From Hyphomonadaceae bacterium (GTDB lineage: Bacteria > Pseudomonadota > Alphaproteobacteria > Caulobacterales > Aquidulcibacteraceae): a stretch of DNA of 64,000 nucleotides. Location: contig JAEUMR010000055.1 in NCBI GenBank assembly GCA_016791385.1, forward strand, positions 1-64,000, written 5' to 3'. The position numbers and the translations under genes were made by a program. How positions within the stretch are numbered: the stretch's first letter is position 1; each line of letters starts with the position of its first letter. The notes beneath the pieces are model-generated. The model searched no databases and was not told the origin of the DNA. It worked only from the letters and a program-made list of their open reading frames with translations. This document shows positions 26,447-35,788 of this stretch, in pieces.

Positions 26447-26868
26447 TCCGTTACGATCTTCGTTGCGAGAATGGCGACGAATTCGAGGCGTGGTTTGGCT
26501 CGATCGCCGATTACGACAAGCAAGCAGATGCCGGCTTGGTCGAGTGCCCGCATTGTGGCTCCAAGAGCGTCAGCAAGGCGCCGATGGCGCCCGCCGTGGT
26601 GACAGGCCGTTCCAAGGATGCGCGCAAGGAGCGCGCAGTGGCGATGGCGATGGCGGCCAAGGTGCGCGAGCACATTCGCGACAATTTCGACTATGTCGGC
26701 GACAAGTTCGCCGACGAAGCGCGTAAAATGCATTCCGGCGAGGCCGACGAGCGCCCGATCTGGGGCGAAGCTACGCCAGAGGAAGCTGAGGCCTTGGCGG
26801 AGGAGGGTATCCCCGCCGCGCCGCTGCCGGCTGATCTCTCCCCAGCGCCGCCAAAGAAGCTGAACTGA
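26443..26868 (+). CDS. DUF1178 family protein
   Basis: A 141-residue protein. The N-terminus MIRYDLRCENGDEFEAWF and the zinc-knuckle-like VECPHCGSKSVSKAPMAP are the DUF1178 pattern, with cysteines arranged like a small metal-binding finger. The C-terminal half is acidic, with the FADEARKMHSGEADERPIWGEAT segment also typical of the family. Function is unknown; the family is common in alpha- and betaproteobacteria. It is translationally coupled to the amidase. Confidence 0.87.
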   Translation: MIRYDLRCENGDEFEAWFGSIADYDKQADAGLVECPHCGSKSVSKAPMAPAVVTGRSKDARKERAVAMAMAAKVREHIRDNFDYVGDKFADEARKMHSGEADERPIWGEATPEEAEALAEEGIPAAPLPADLSPAPPKKLN

Positions 26869-26903
26869 AGCGCTTGCTTTCGATCAATGCAGCGGAGGGC
26901 CCT

Positions 26904-28253
26904 ATGTTGCTGACTGGCAACGTGGATTCCCGTCTCCTCGCCTACGCTGAACAGAGCGCGCCGCGCTATACGAGCTACCCCACCGCGCCGCATTTCGAGC
27001 CGGCGGTAAACGGCGAGGTGTTCGGGCGCTGGCTCGGCGAGTTGGCCCCGGACGCCAGCGTCTCGCTCTACTTGCATTCGCCGTACTGCCAGCAGATGTG
27101 CTTCTATTGCGGCTGCCACGCTTTTCTGGCCAAGCGCGACGAGCCCATCGCCGACTATGTCGAAGCCATCGTGCGCGAGATCGAAACGGTTGCGCGTGCC
27201 AGCGGCGCCAAGCGCGTCGAGGAAATCCATTGGGGCGGCGGCACCCCCAATACGCTGAACGCTGAGCGTTTCGAGCATATCAACGCAGTGCTGCGCCGTG
27301 AATTCGACCTCTCCAGCGTGGCGCGCCACGCTATTGAGATTGATCCGCGCATCCTTAGCAGAGATCAAGCGCAGGCCTTCGCGCGCTGCGGCGTCAATCG
27401 CGCTTCGCTCGGCGTGCAGGACCTCGATCCGCAGGTGCAAGCTTCGATCGGCCGCGTACAGCCGCTGGAGGTGGTGGCGGAGGCGGTCGGTCATCTGCGC
27501 GAGGCGGGTATCGACGCACTCAGCTTCGACCTCATGTACGGTTTGCCGGATCAAACCGTCGAAAGCGTGAAGCGAACGGCTGAGCAGGCGCTCGCTTTGC
27601 AGCCGGCCCGGTTTTCCGTGTTCGGCTACGCCCACGTGCCCTGGTTCAAGACGCGGCAGCGCCTGATGAACGCGGACGCGTTGCCCGGCGCCGCCCAGCG
27701 CTTCGAACTGGCCGAGACCATTCGCGATACGCTGGCCGCCGCTGGCTATGTCGAGATCGGCTATGACCATTACGCCCGTCCCGATGATCCCATCGCCGTC
27801 GCCGCGTCGGCCGGAGCCCTGCAGCGCAATTTTCAGGGCTTCGTCGAGCACGCCTGCGACGCCCTGATCGGCCTTGGCCCCTCCGCCATCTCGACCCTGC
27901 CGCAGGGCTACGCGCAGAACGAGCCAGAGGTTGGCGCTTGGCGGACGGCTGTCATGGACGGGATTTTCGCCACCAAGCGGGGCAGGGCGCTCACCGCTGA
28001 GGATCGCCTGCGGCGGGAACTGATCATGCGGCTCTTGTGCGACTTCCGCCTCGATCTCGGCCCCTATGGGGGGGCGGCCGCCTACCAGCAGGAACTGGAA
28101 GAACTCAGTCTGCTGGCCCGGGACGGCTTGGTGGTCCTATCCGGCGACCTCATCACCATCCCCGCAGAGGCCCGGGCGTTCGCTCGCCTCGCCGCCCAGG
28201 CGTTCGACGCTTACCGCCAGCAGGCCCCCGCCCGGCACTCAGCCGCGGTCTAG
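26904..28253 (+). CDS. hemN: Oxygen-independent coproporphyrinogen III oxidase
   Basis: HemN is a radical SAM enzyme converting coproporphyrinogen III to protoporphyrinogen IX without oxygen. The 449-residue product has the CxxxCxxCxC cluster (Cys62, Cys66, Cys69, Cys71 in YCQQMCFYCGCH), RYTSYPTAPHF near the start and SFDLMYGLPDQT. The start at 26904 has a GGAGGG ribosome binding site; an upstream TTG extension was rejected. Length and the N-terminal RYTSYPTAP point to true HemN rather than HemW. Confidence 0.93.
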   Translation: MLLTGNVDSRLLAYAEQSAPRYTSYPTAPHFEPAVNGEVFGRWLGELAPDASVSLYLHSPYCQQMCFYCGCHAFLAKRDEPIADYVEAIVREIETVARASGAKRVEEIHWGGGTPNTLNAERFEHINAVLRREFDLSSVARHAIEIDPRILSRDQAQAFARCGVNRASLGVQDLDPQVQASIGRVQPLEVVAEAVGHLREAGIDALSFDLMYGLPDQTVESVKRTAEQALALQPARFSVFGYAHVPWFKTRQRLMNADALPGAAQRFELAETIRDTLAAAGYVEIGYDHYARPDDPIAVAASAGALQRNFQGFVEHACDALIGLGPSAISTLPQGYAQNEPEVGAWRTAVMDGIFATKRGRALTAEDRLRRELIMRLLCDFRLDLGPYGGAAAYQQELEELSLLARDGLVVLSGDLITIPAEARAFARLAAQAFDAYRQQAPARHSAAV

Positions 28254-28258
28254 GCCGG

Positions 28259-28287
28259 TTGCGCGGAGGGCGCGGTCTCTCTATATC
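28259..28287 (+). promoter_or_regulatory. Predicted promoter of rpsB
   Basis: TTGCGC at 28259-28264, a 17-base spacer and TATATC at 28282-28287. It would give an untranslated leader of about 120 bases before rpsB. No known ribosomal-protein leader structure was recognised in it. Confidence 0.45.
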
Positions 28288-28416
28288 CCCGGCTCACTTC
28301 GCACGCGGGAGCGGCGGGGCGGTCTAAAAGCGGCCGTTTCCTCCATCCGGTCCAGATAGCCCTTTTGGGGCGACCCTGGGTTCTCCTGCGGCGGCAAACC
28401 GGAAAAGGAACGAAAC

Positions 28417-29220
28417 ATGGCGCTGCCCGAATTCAGCATGCGTCAGCTCTTGGAAGCTGGCGCGCACTTTGGTCACCAGACCCACCGCTGGAACCCGAAG
28501 ATGGATCGCTACATCTTCGGCGAAAAATCCAACATCCATATCCTGGACCTGTCGCAGACGGTGCCGCTCTTGCACCAAGCGCTGCTGAAGGTGCGCGAAG
28601 TCGGCGCCAATGGCGGACGCGTGCTGTTCGTCGGCACCAAGCGCCAAGCCGCAGATCACATCAAGGCCGCTGCCCAACGCTGCGCGCAATATTACGTGAA
28701 CTCGCGCTGGCTCGGCGGCACGCTGACCAACTGGCAAACGGTGTCAAAGTCGATCGCCCGCCTGCGCGAACTCGAAGCGACCCTCGCCGGCGGCGCCGTT
28801 GGTCTCACCAAGCGCGAGGCGCTCAACCTGCAACGTGAGCGCGACAAGCTCGATCGCTCGCTCGGCGGCATCGCCGCGATGGGCGGCATCCCGGACCTGA
28901 TGTTCGTGATCGACACCAACAAGGAAGCGATCGCGATTCAGGAAGCCCGCAAGCTCGGCATCCCGGTGGTCGCCATTGTCGACTCGAACTGCGATCCGGA
29001 TGAAGTCACCTTCCCGATCCCGGGCAATGACGATGCGGCGCGCGCGATCCAGCTCTATTGCGATTTGATCGCTGACGCTGTGCTCGACGGCCTCACCGAA
29101 GGCCAGGTGCGCGGCGGTGTCGATATCGGCGCTTCGGCGCGTCCGCCGGTGGAACCGGTGGTGCGTGAACGCACTCCGGTCGAAAGCCCGATCGAGGGCC
29201 CGACCGGCGCGAACTACTGA
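28417..29220 (+). CDS. rpsB: 30S ribosomal protein S2
   Basis: S2 binds the back of the small ribosomal subunit and helps recruit S1. The 267-residue product shows [22 protein letters not shown], then the [10 protein letters not shown] and [12 protein letters not shown] motifs, and [23 protein letters not shown], all standard. The C-terminal tail after ASARPPVEP is extended and low in complexity, a common variation. A GGAAAAGGAA ribosome binding site precedes the ATG. It is co-oriented with tsf, 24 bases apart, the universal rpsB-tsf order. Confidence 0.98.
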   Translation: MALPEFSMRQLLEAGAHFGHQTHRWNPKMDRYIFGEKSNIHILDLSQTVPLLHQALLKVREVGANGGRVLFVGTKRQAADHIKAAAQRCAQYYVNSRWLGGTLTNWQTVSKSIARLRELEATLAGGAVGLTKREALNLQRERDKLDRSLGGIAAMGGIPDLMFVIDTNKEAIAIQEARKLGIPVVAIVDSNCDPDEVTFPIPGNDDAARAIQLYCDLIADAVLDGLTEGQVRGGVDIGASARPPVEPVVRERTPVESPIEGPTGANY

Positions 29221-29244
29221 CGCTTAGACCCTAGGAGTACGAAC

Positions 29245-30183
29245 ATGGCGGAAATCACCGCTGCGCTGGTCAAGGACCTGCGCGAAAAAACCGGCGTCGG
29301 CATGATGGACTGTAAGAAGGCGTTGGCTGAAACCGACGGCAATCTCGAAGCCGCCGTCGATTGGCTGCGCGCCAAGGGCTTGTCGAAGGCCGCGAAGAAG
29401 GCTGACCGCGCCGCCGCTGAAGGCATCGTCGCCATCGCGCTCGCCGCCGATCACGGCACTGTCGTCGAGCTCAACTCGGAAACCGATTTCGTCGCCCGCA
29501 ACGCCGACTTCCAAAAGGCAGCCGGCAGTTTCGCCAAGCTGGCGCTGCAAGCGGCTGACCACCAGGCGCTTCTCGATTCCGTGCATGAAGGCCAAAAGGT
29601 CTCCGACGCCGTGACGCAGCTGATCGCCACCATCGGCGAAAACATTACGCTGCGCCGTTCGGCGAAGCTCTCGGTTCAGAACGGCGTTGTCGCCGCTTAC
29701 GTCCACGCGAAGGTCGACGGCGCCGATCATCTCGGCCGCATCGCGGTTCTGGTCGCGCTGGACTCCACCGGCGACAAGGGCGCGCTGGAAAGCTTCGGCA
29801 AGAAGGTGGCGATGCACATCGCATCGGCCAATCCGCTGGCGCTGAGCGAGACGGAAATTCCGGCCGAACGCGTTGAACGCGAGAAGACCGTGCTGCTCGA
29901 GCAGATTAAGGAAGACCCCAAGGCGCAGGGCAAGCCGCAGCAAGTGTTGGACAAGATGCTCGAAGGCCGCATGCGCAAGTTCTTCGAGGAATCGGTGCTG
30001 ACCAAGCAGGCGTTTGTTCTGAACCCGGATCAGACGGTCGAGGCGGCGGTCAAGGAAGCCGAAAAGGCGGCCGGCGCCCCGATTAAGATCGCCGGCTTCG
30101 TCCGCTTTGCCGTGGGCGAGGGCGTGGAGAAGCGCCAAGACGATTTCGCGGCCGAAGTCGCTGCGATGACCGGCAACTCCTAA
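29245..30183 (+). CDS. tsf: Elongation factor Ts
   Basis: EF-Ts is the guanine nucleotide exchange factor of EF-Tu. The 312-residue protein begins with the UBA-like domain ([19 protein letters not shown]), followed by the TDFVARN motif that contacts EF-Tu and the dimerisation/coiled-coil portion. Length is normal. A clear intrinsic terminator lies 25 bases beyond the stop, so rpsB-tsf forms its own unit. Confidence 0.97.
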   Translation: MAEITAALVKDLREKTGVGMMDCKKALAETDGNLEAAVDWLRAKGLSKAAKKADRAAAEGIVAIALAADHGTVVELNSETDFVARNADFQKAAGSFAKLALQAADHQALLDSVHEGQKVSDAVTQLIATIGENITLRRSAKLSVQNGVVAAYVHAKVDGADHLGRIAVLVALDSTGDKGALESFGKKVAMHIASANPLALSETEIPAERVEREKTVLLEQIKEDPKAQGKPQQVLDKMLEGRMRKFFEESVLTKQAFVLNPDQTVEAAVKEAEKAAGAPIKIAGFVRFAVGEGVEKRQDDFAAEVAAMTGNS

Positions 30184-30207
30184 TCGCCGGCATACAAACC
30201 GAAACGA

Positions 30208-30235
30208 GGGGCGCGGAGCGATCCGCGCCCCTTTT
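30208..30235 (+). terminator. Rho-independent terminator after tsf
   Basis: A perfect 10-bp stem: GGGGCGCGGA at 30208-30217 pairs with TCCGCGCCCC at 30222-30231 over a GCGA tetraloop, followed directly by TTTT. It ends the rpsB-tsf transcript before pyrH. Confidence 0.85.
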
Positions 30236-30311
30236 CGCTGCACAAAAGCCCGCGAAAATCACGCCGCCTTCGGCTGACTTCGCCTCGGACCCTGGTCTAT
30301 AGGTCTATTTC

Positions 30312-31049
30312 ATGAGTTCAGCTGATCGCTCCGCCGCCCCGCGCACCTACAAGCGGGTGCTCCTGAAAATCTCGGGCGAGGCGCTAATGGGCGAGGGCCA
30401 GTACGGCATCGACACCAATGTCTGCGACCGCATTGCCCAGGAGGTGCTGGATGCGGTGAAGGGCGGCGCCGAGGTCTGTCTGGTCATTGGCGGCGGGAAC
30501 ATCTTCCGTGGCGTGCAGGGCGCGGCCAAAGGCATGGAGCGCGCTAGCGCCGATTATATGGGCATGCTGGCGACGGTGATGAACGCGCTCGCCATGCAGA
30601 ACGCCATCGAGGGTCTGGGCGGGGATGCGCGCGTGCTTTCGGCGATCCCGATGGTGACGGTGTGCGAGCCGTACATCCGCCGCCGCGCAATGCGCCACAT
30701 GGAGAAGGGCCGCATCGTCATCTTCGCGGCCGGCACTGGCAATCCGTTCTTCACCACCGACACTGCCGCCGCGCTGCGCGCGGCTGAAATGGGCTGCAAC
30801 GCGCTGCTCAAAGGCACCCAGGTCGACGGCGTCTACACCGCCGATCCCAAGAAAGACCCGACCGCGACGCGCTACGATACGCTGAGCTATCACGAAGTGC
30901 TGGCGCGCGACCTGAAGGTCATGGACGCCTCCGCCATCAGCCTTATGCGCGACAATGGCATCCCCATCGTCGTATTCTCCATCCACAAGCGTGGCGGCCT
31001 GGCTGATGTGCTGGCCGGCCGCGGTGTCTGCACCACCATCACCGACTAG
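30312..31049 (+). CDS. pyrH: UMP kinase
   Basis: PyrH phosphorylates UMP to UDP in pyrimidine nucleotide synthesis. The 245-residue product has the amino-acid-kinase fold motifs [46 protein letters not shown] and [13 protein letters not shown]. It is a hexameric cytoplasmic enzyme. The gene starts a new unit after the tsf terminator and is followed 11 bases later by frr, a very common pairing. Confidence 0.97.
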   Translation: MSSADRSAAPRTYKRVLLKISGEALMGEGQYGIDTNVCDRIAQEVLDAVKGGAEVCLVIGGGNIFRGVQGAAKGMERASADYMGMLATVMNALAMQNAIEGLGGDARVLSAIPMVTVCEPYIRRRAMRHMEKGRIVIFAAGTGNPFFTTDTAAALRAAEMGCNALLKGTQVDGVYTADPKKDPTATRYDTLSYHEVLARDLKVMDASAISLMRDNGIPIVVFSIHKRGGLADVLAGRGVCTTITD

Positions 31050-31060
31050 GACGAACACCC

Positions 31061-31627
31061 ATGGCTGCTCCCGCGCCCTTCAAGATCGACGAATACAAGA
31101 AGCGCATGGATGGGGCGCTGACCGCGCTCCAGCACGAGTTCGGCGGCCTGCGTACGGGCCGCGCGTCGCCGCAATTGCTGGACCCGATCACGGTCGAAGC
31201 CTATGGCGCGGTCTCGCCGCTGACCTCGGTCGCGAGCGTCAGCGTGCCCGAGCCCCGCATGATCACGGTGAACGTGTGGGACAAGGCCGTCGTCGCCGCC
31301 GTCGATAAGGCGATCCGTTCGGCCAATCTCGGTCTCAACCCGATCGTTGACGGTCAATCACTGCGCATCCCAATTCCCCCGCTTACGGGCGAGCGCCGCC
31401 AGGAGCTGGCCAAGGTCGCCGGCAAGTACGCCGAGCAGCAACGCATCGCCGTGCGCAATATCCGCCGCGACGCCATGGACCATTTGAAGAAGCTCGAGAA
31501 GGACCACGCCATCAGCGAAGACGAGCACAAGAAGCTCGGCGCCGAAGTGCAGAAGGCGACTGACGATCACATCAAGAAGGTCGATGATCTGCTCAAGCAC
31601 AAGGAAGAGGAGATCATGCAGGTCTGA
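31061..31627 (+). CDS. frr: Ribosome recycling factor
   Basis: RRF, with EF-G, splits the ribosome after termination. The 188-residue product is the standard length and shows [20 protein letters not shown], the [20 protein letters not shown] region and the [11 protein letters not shown] segment, then the long C-terminal three-helix bundle with [14 protein letters not shown]. It lies 16 bases upstream of uppS. Confidence 0.97.
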   Translation: MAAPAPFKIDEYKKRMDGALTALQHEFGGLRTGRASPQLLDPITVEAYGAVSPLTSVASVSVPEPRMITVNVWDKAVVAAVDKAIRSANLGLNPIVDGQSLRIPIPPLTGERRQELAKVAGKYAEQQRIAVRNIRRDAMDHLKKLEKDHAISEDEHKKLGAEVQKATDDHIKKVDDLLKHKEEEIMQV

Positions 31628-31643
31628 TCCTGCAGCCCTCGTG

Positions 31644-32387
31644 ATGGCGCAGCCTGCCCCTGACACCGCGCCGGCGCCCGCGCCGCGCCACATCGCCATC
31701 ATCATGGACGGTAACGGCCGCTGGGCGAAGCTGCGCTCGCGGCCGCGCACCTTCGGGCACGCTGAGGGCGTCGAGGCGCTGCGCCGCACCGTCGAAGCGG
31801 CGGGCGATCTCGGCGTCGAATACCTGACCGTGTTCGGCTTCTCGACTGAGAATTGGCGCCGCCCGATCGAAGAGGTGAACGCCCTGTTCGATCTGCTGCG
31901 CCTTTATGTGGCGCGCGATCTGGACAGGCTGGTGCGCGAAGGCGTGCGCGTGCGCATTATCGGCGAACGCAATGGCCTGCAGGCCGATATCGCGTCGATC
32001 ATCAACGACGCCGAAGCGCGCACGCGCCATAACGACAAACTCAATCTCATCATCGCCTTCAATTATGGCGGGCAGGATGAGCTCGCCCGCGCTGCACGCC
32101 GCGCCGCCGAGGACGCAGTCGCCGGCAAGATCGCGCCGGCCGACATTAATCCGGACACGTTCGCCAAGTATCTTGATACTGCCGACATGCCGCCGCCGGA
32201 TTTGCTGATCCGCACCTCCGGCGAGTTGCGGTTATCTAACTTCATGCTGTGGCAGGCTGCGTACACGGAACTCGTGTTCGTCGACGTGCTGTGGCCCGAC
32301 TTCAACAAGGACGCGCTGCAATCGGCGATCGCGGAATATCATCGCCGTGAGCGCCGCTTTGGGGGATCTGATCCTGCCAAGCCGTGA
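31644..32387 (+). CDS. uppS: Undecaprenyl diphosphate synthase
   Basis: UppS makes the C55 lipid carrier for peptidoglycan and other surface polymers by cis-prenyl condensation. The 247-residue product has the catalytic start IAIIMDGNGRWAK (Asp22), TVFGFSTENWRRP, and the C-terminal LIRTSGELRLSNFMLWQAAYTEL with the RxxxR pyrophosphate binding residues. The ATG at 31644 was chosen because longer starts enter frr. Its 3' end overlaps the cdsA start by 41 bases. Confidence 0.95.
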   Translation: MAQPAPDTAPAPAPRHIAIIMDGNGRWAKLRSRPRTFGHAEGVEALRRTVEAAGDLGVEYLTVFGFSTENWRRPIEEVNALFDLLRLYVARDLDRLVREGVRVRIIGERNGLQADIASIINDAEARTRHNDKLNLIIAFNYGGQDELARAARRAAEDAVAGKIAPADINPDTFAKYLDTADMPPPDLLIRTSGELRLSNFMLWQAAYTELVFVDVLWPDFNKDALQSAIAEYHRRERRFGGSDPAKP

Positions 32388-33237
32388 CGAGGCGAGCACG
32401 GGCCAACGCGAAGGCCACGACTGGTCCGATCTCGGTGCGCGTATCGCGTCGAGCCTCGTGCTCGCCACTGTCGGGCTGGCTGGGGCCTATTTCGGCGGAC
32501 CATGGCTCGCGGCGGTTTGCGGTGCTGCAGTCGTTGCGATGAGTTATGAATGGGCGCGCATGAGCGAGCCCGAGGCGACGCAAGCCGCTTTTGTGTTTGC
32601 ACTCGCCGGCTCGCTGGGCGCGGTATTATTCTCTAGCTGGCGCCACCTCGATTATGGCGTCGCTTGGCTCGCCGTCTGCCTCATCCTCTCGGCCTTGCGC
32701 AGACGTACGCTCACCGGCGTGATCGAGACCGTTGGCGGGGCCCTCTATATCGGCCTGCCGTGCGCGCTGTTCTTGTGGCTGCGCAATCGTGAGCCGGATG
32801 GCCTCGAAACCATCGTCGCCTTGTTCGCCATCATCTGGGCGTCCGACGTCTTCGCCTATTTCGGCGGCAAGCTGATCGGCGGGCCGAAGGTCGCCGTTGG
32901 TCTCTCGCCCAACAAAACTTGGTCGGGGATCGTCAGCGGCGCGCTCGCCGGCGCGCTCGCCGGTTATGGTTGCGGCTACCTCTTCCAAGTTCCGGCCAGC
33001 CTGCACCTGGCTTGGCTCAGCATCGGCCTGGTGGTCGGCTTTACCGGCCTCATGGGCGACTTGTTCGAGTCGTTCCTGAAACGCCGGTTCGGGGTGAAGG
33101 ACGCCAGCCGCCTCATTCCTGGTCATGGTGGCGTGCTTGACCGCATCGACAGTCTGATCGCCGCAACTATCCTGGTCGGGGCGGTTCTGGCATTTGGGCC
33201 GCCATCCTTGTCTCCTTTGTTCGGCGCCGGACTGTGA
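32347..33237 (+). CDS. cdsA: Phosphatidate cytidylyltransferase
   Basis: CdsA makes CDP-diacylglycerol, precursor of all membrane phospholipids. The protein has about eight hydrophobic segments and the family signature near the C-terminus: FLKRRFGVKDASRLIPGHGGVLDRIDS. The likely start is the GTG at 32347, giving 296 residues and a 41-base overlap with uppS; no ATG lies between it and the first membrane segment, so a shorter alternative start would have to be a rarer codon. The stop overlaps dxr. Confidence 0.92.
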   Translation: MSAALGDLILPSRDEASTGQREGHDWSDLGARIASSLVLATVGLAGAYFGGPWLAAVCGAAVVAMSYEWARMSEPEATQAAFVFALAGSLGAVLFSSWRHLDYGVAWLAVCLILSALRRRTLTGVIETVGGALYIGLPCALFLWLRNREPDGLETIVALFAIIWASDVFAYFGGKLIGGPKVAVGLSPNKTWSGIVSGALAGALAGYGCGYLFQVPASLHLAWLSIGLVVGFTGLMGDLFESFLKRRFGVKDASRLIPGHGGVLDRIDSLIAATILVGAVLAFGPPSLSPLFGAGL

Positions 33238-34430
33238 CCTCATCTCCTCGCACCGTTTCGATCCTTGGCGTCACCGGCTCTGTCGGCCAGTCGACGCTGA
33301 GCGTGATCGAAGACTTGCGCGGGCAGGGGGCCGAGATCGAAGTCGCCGCTGTCACCGCCGGTGGAAATCTGCCGGCGCTGGCAGACGCCTGCCGGCGGCT
33401 ACGGCCCAAATTCGCTGCGGTCGCCGATCCGGACGCCCTGGCGCCGGCTCGCGAGGCGCTCGCCGGGCTTGGCGTCGAGGTCGGGGCCGGACTGTCCGCC
33501 CTTGAGGAAGCCGGGGCGCGGCCGTCAGACTGGATCATGTCCGCCATTGTCGGCGCGGCCGGGCTCGCCCCGACGATGGCGGCGGTTCGCCGCGGCGCGG
33601 CGGTGGCGCTGGCCAATAAGGAATGCCTGGTCTGCGCCGGGCCGCTCTTCATCGAGGCGGCCAAGACGCACGGCGCGCGGCTGTTACCGGTCGATTCCGA
33701 GCACAACGCCATTTTTCAGGTGATGACGCACCCTGACAGGGTGGAGAAGCTGACCCTGACCGCCTCCGGCGGCCCGTTCCGCTCCGCGACTTTGGAGGCG
33801 ATGGGCCGCGCCACCCCGGACCAAGCCTGCGCCCACCCCCGCTGGAGCATGGGCCGCAAAATCTCGGTCGACAGCGCCACCCTGATGAACAAGGGGCTCG
33901 AGCTGATCGAAGCGTCCTATCTATTTGGTTTTCCGGAAGAAAAGATAGACATCATCGTTCACCCCGAGAGCGTCGTGCACTCCTTCGTCCATTATGTCGA
34001 CGGCTCAGTCCTGGCCCAGCTCGGCACTCCGGACATGCGCATTCCGATTGCCTATGCCCTGAGCTGGCCGGATCGGGCGCCGGTCTCCACGACCCGGCTC
34101 GACCTTGCGACGCTGGGTGCGCTGACCTTCGAGGCGCCGGACGCACAGCGGTTTCCGGCCCTCGACCTCTGCCGTCAGGCGCTCCGGGCTGGGGCGGCTA
34201 CAACCACTGCGGTATCGGCGGCGAACGAAATCGCCGTTTCGGCGTTCTTGGACGGTAAGATCGGGTTCCTAAACATCTGCCGTGTCGTGGAAGAAGCGAT
34301 GACCGCGCTCGATCGGTCGGACCCAGGTCTCATCGCAAAATCGCCCACATCCTTCGATCAGGTGGCGGCGGTGGATCAGGCCGCGCGCGGCGCGGCGCAA
34401 CGGATTGCGGGACGTCTGGCGGCGGCCTAA
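33234..34430 (+). CDS. dxr: 1-deoxy-D-xylulose-5-phosphate reductoisomerase
   Basis: Dxr makes 2-C-methylerythritol 4-phosphate, the first committed step of the MEP isoprenoid pathway, which feeds UppS. The 398-residue product begins at a GTG overlapping the cdsA stop and shows the NADPH-binding GVTGSVGQSTL, the ALANKECLVCAG segment, PVDSEHNAIFQ and the metal-binding region TLMNKGLELIEASYLF. The C-terminal AANEIAVSAFLDGKIGFL is also typical. Confidence 0.96.
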   Translation: MTSSPRTVSILGVTGSVGQSTLSVIEDLRGQGAEIEVAAVTAGGNLPALADACRRLRPKFAAVADPDALAPAREALAGLGVEVGAGLSALEEAGARPSDWIMSAIVGAAGLAPTMAAVRRGAAVALANKECLVCAGPLFIEAAKTHGARLLPVDSEHNAIFQVMTHPDRVEKLTLTASGGPFRSATLEAMGRATPDQACAHPRWSMGRKISVDSATLMNKGLELIEASYLFGFPEEKIDIIVHPESVVHSFVHYVDGSVLAQLGTPDMRIPIAYALSWPDRAPVSTTRLDLATLGALTFEAPDAQRFPALDLCRQALRAGAATTTAVSAANEIAVSAFLDGKIGFLNICRVVEEAMTALDRSDPGLIAKSPTSFDQVAAVDQAARGAAQRIAGRLAAA

Positions 34431-34484
34431 AGGCAAAGAGCGCGCAACCAAACCCATAATAGGCGCGGGAAGGAAGACGTAAGA

Positions 34485-35705
34485 ATGCCGGATGTGCTGC
34501 AAGGCGTCCAAAATCTACTTGTCTACGCCGGCTCCTTTGTCGTCGTTCTAAGCGTTGTCGTCTTCGTCCACGAGTTCGGCCACTTTCAGGTCGCGCGCTG
34601 GCGCGGCGTGGCGATCGACACCTTCTCCATCGGCTTCGGCAAGAAGCTGCTCAGCTGGCGCGACAAGCAGGGCGTGGAGTGGAAGATCGGCGCACTACCG
34701 CTTGGCGGCTACGTGAAATTCGCGGACGACGCCGACGCGATGTCGAGCGCGCCACGCGAGCGAATCGAAGACCCGGCCGCCCTGGCCGAAGCGCGCGCCA
34801 GAGGCCTCTTTCACGCCCAACCGCTGCTGACCCGTTCGCTCGTGGTCGCGGCGGGTCCGTTCACCAACTTCATCTTCTCCATACTCGCATTCGCTTCGAT
34901 CGCGTTGATTGCGGGACACGACGTCACCGACATCAATAGCGTGCCCGCGCGTATTGGCAGCGTCGCCCAAGGCAGTGCGGCGGCCGCGGCGGGCATCCAG
35001 TCCGGCGATGTGATTCGCGCTGCAAACGGGCAACCGGTTGCGAACTTCGCCGCCTTGCAGGCCCAGGTGTCGCGCTCGGCGGGAACCCCGATCGCGTTGC
35101 AGATCGACCGCAACGGCCAGACGCTGAACCTTAACGCAACGCCCCAGAGCGTAAGCGCACGCGACGAACACGGCCGCGTCCAGACGCGCGGAGTGCTCGG
35201 CGTGATCGGCCCGATGTTGCTGCCGTCAGAGCGCGTGATTGAACGCTATAGTCTGGTCGAGGCGCTCAATGTCGGCGCCCGTAATACCTGGGGCATCATT
35301 TCTCAGACTGTGTCCTACATCGGCGGCGTCTTCAGCGGCCGTGAGTCCGGCGATCAGATCGCGGGACCGCTCGGCATCATCAATGTGTCAGGCCAAGTCG
35401 CCACCTCTGCGTTGAGCGGACCAGATGGGGGCGATTGGGGAGGACGCGCCGGTCTTTTGGCGCTTTCGCTGCTTGGCCTTGCAGCGGTCCTCTCCGTGGC
35501 GGTGGGTTTTGTGAACCTGTTGCCGATTCCGGTGCTGGATGGCGGGCATTTGCTATTCTACGGCATCGAAGCTGTGCGGGGCGGCAAGCCGCTCCCGCCG
35601 GCGGCGCAGGAATGGGCGTTCAGAGCCGGATTCGCCGTGATGGCGAGTCTGTTCTTGTTCGCCACCTGGAACGACATCACCCGGCTCTTTCCGGGTGCGC
35701 AGTAA
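34485..35705 (+). CDS. rseP: Site-2 zinc metalloprotease RseP
   Basis: RseP performs intramembrane cleavage of anti-sigma factors and remnant signal peptides. The 406-residue protein has four hydrophobic segments, the zinc motif HEFGH (residues 29-33), one PDZ domain in the middle (around RIGSVAQGSAAAAAGIQSGD) and the third zinc ligand region PIPVLDGGHL. A GGGAAGGA ribosome binding site precedes the ATG. Placement just before bamA is conserved in many proteobacteria. Confidence 0.94.
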   Translation: MPDVLQGVQNLLVYAGSFVVVLSVVVFVHEFGHFQVARWRGVAIDTFSIGFGKKLLSWRDKQGVEWKIGALPLGGYVKFADDADAMSSAPRERIEDPAALAEARARGLFHAQPLLTRSLVVAAGPFTNFIFSILAFASIALIAGHDVTDINSVPARIGSVAQGSAAAAAGIQSGDVIRAANGQPVANFAALQAQVSRSAGTPIALQIDRNGQTLNLNATPQSVSARDEHGRVQTRGVLGVIGPMLLPSERVIERYSLVEALNVGARNTWGIISQTVSYIGGVFSGRESGDQIAGPLGIINVSGQVATSALSGPDGGDWGGRAGLLALSLLGLAAVLSVAVGFVNLLPIPVLDGGHLLFYGIEAVRGGKPLPPAAQEWAFRAGFAVMASLFLFATWNDITRLFPGAQ

Positions 35706-35788
35706 CAGCGCCACGTCCTTGTCTTTCTAAGCGGGATAGGCTCTTAAAAACACGCGGCGCGGGGGAGCGCCGAAGCGTCGAGGGCATA

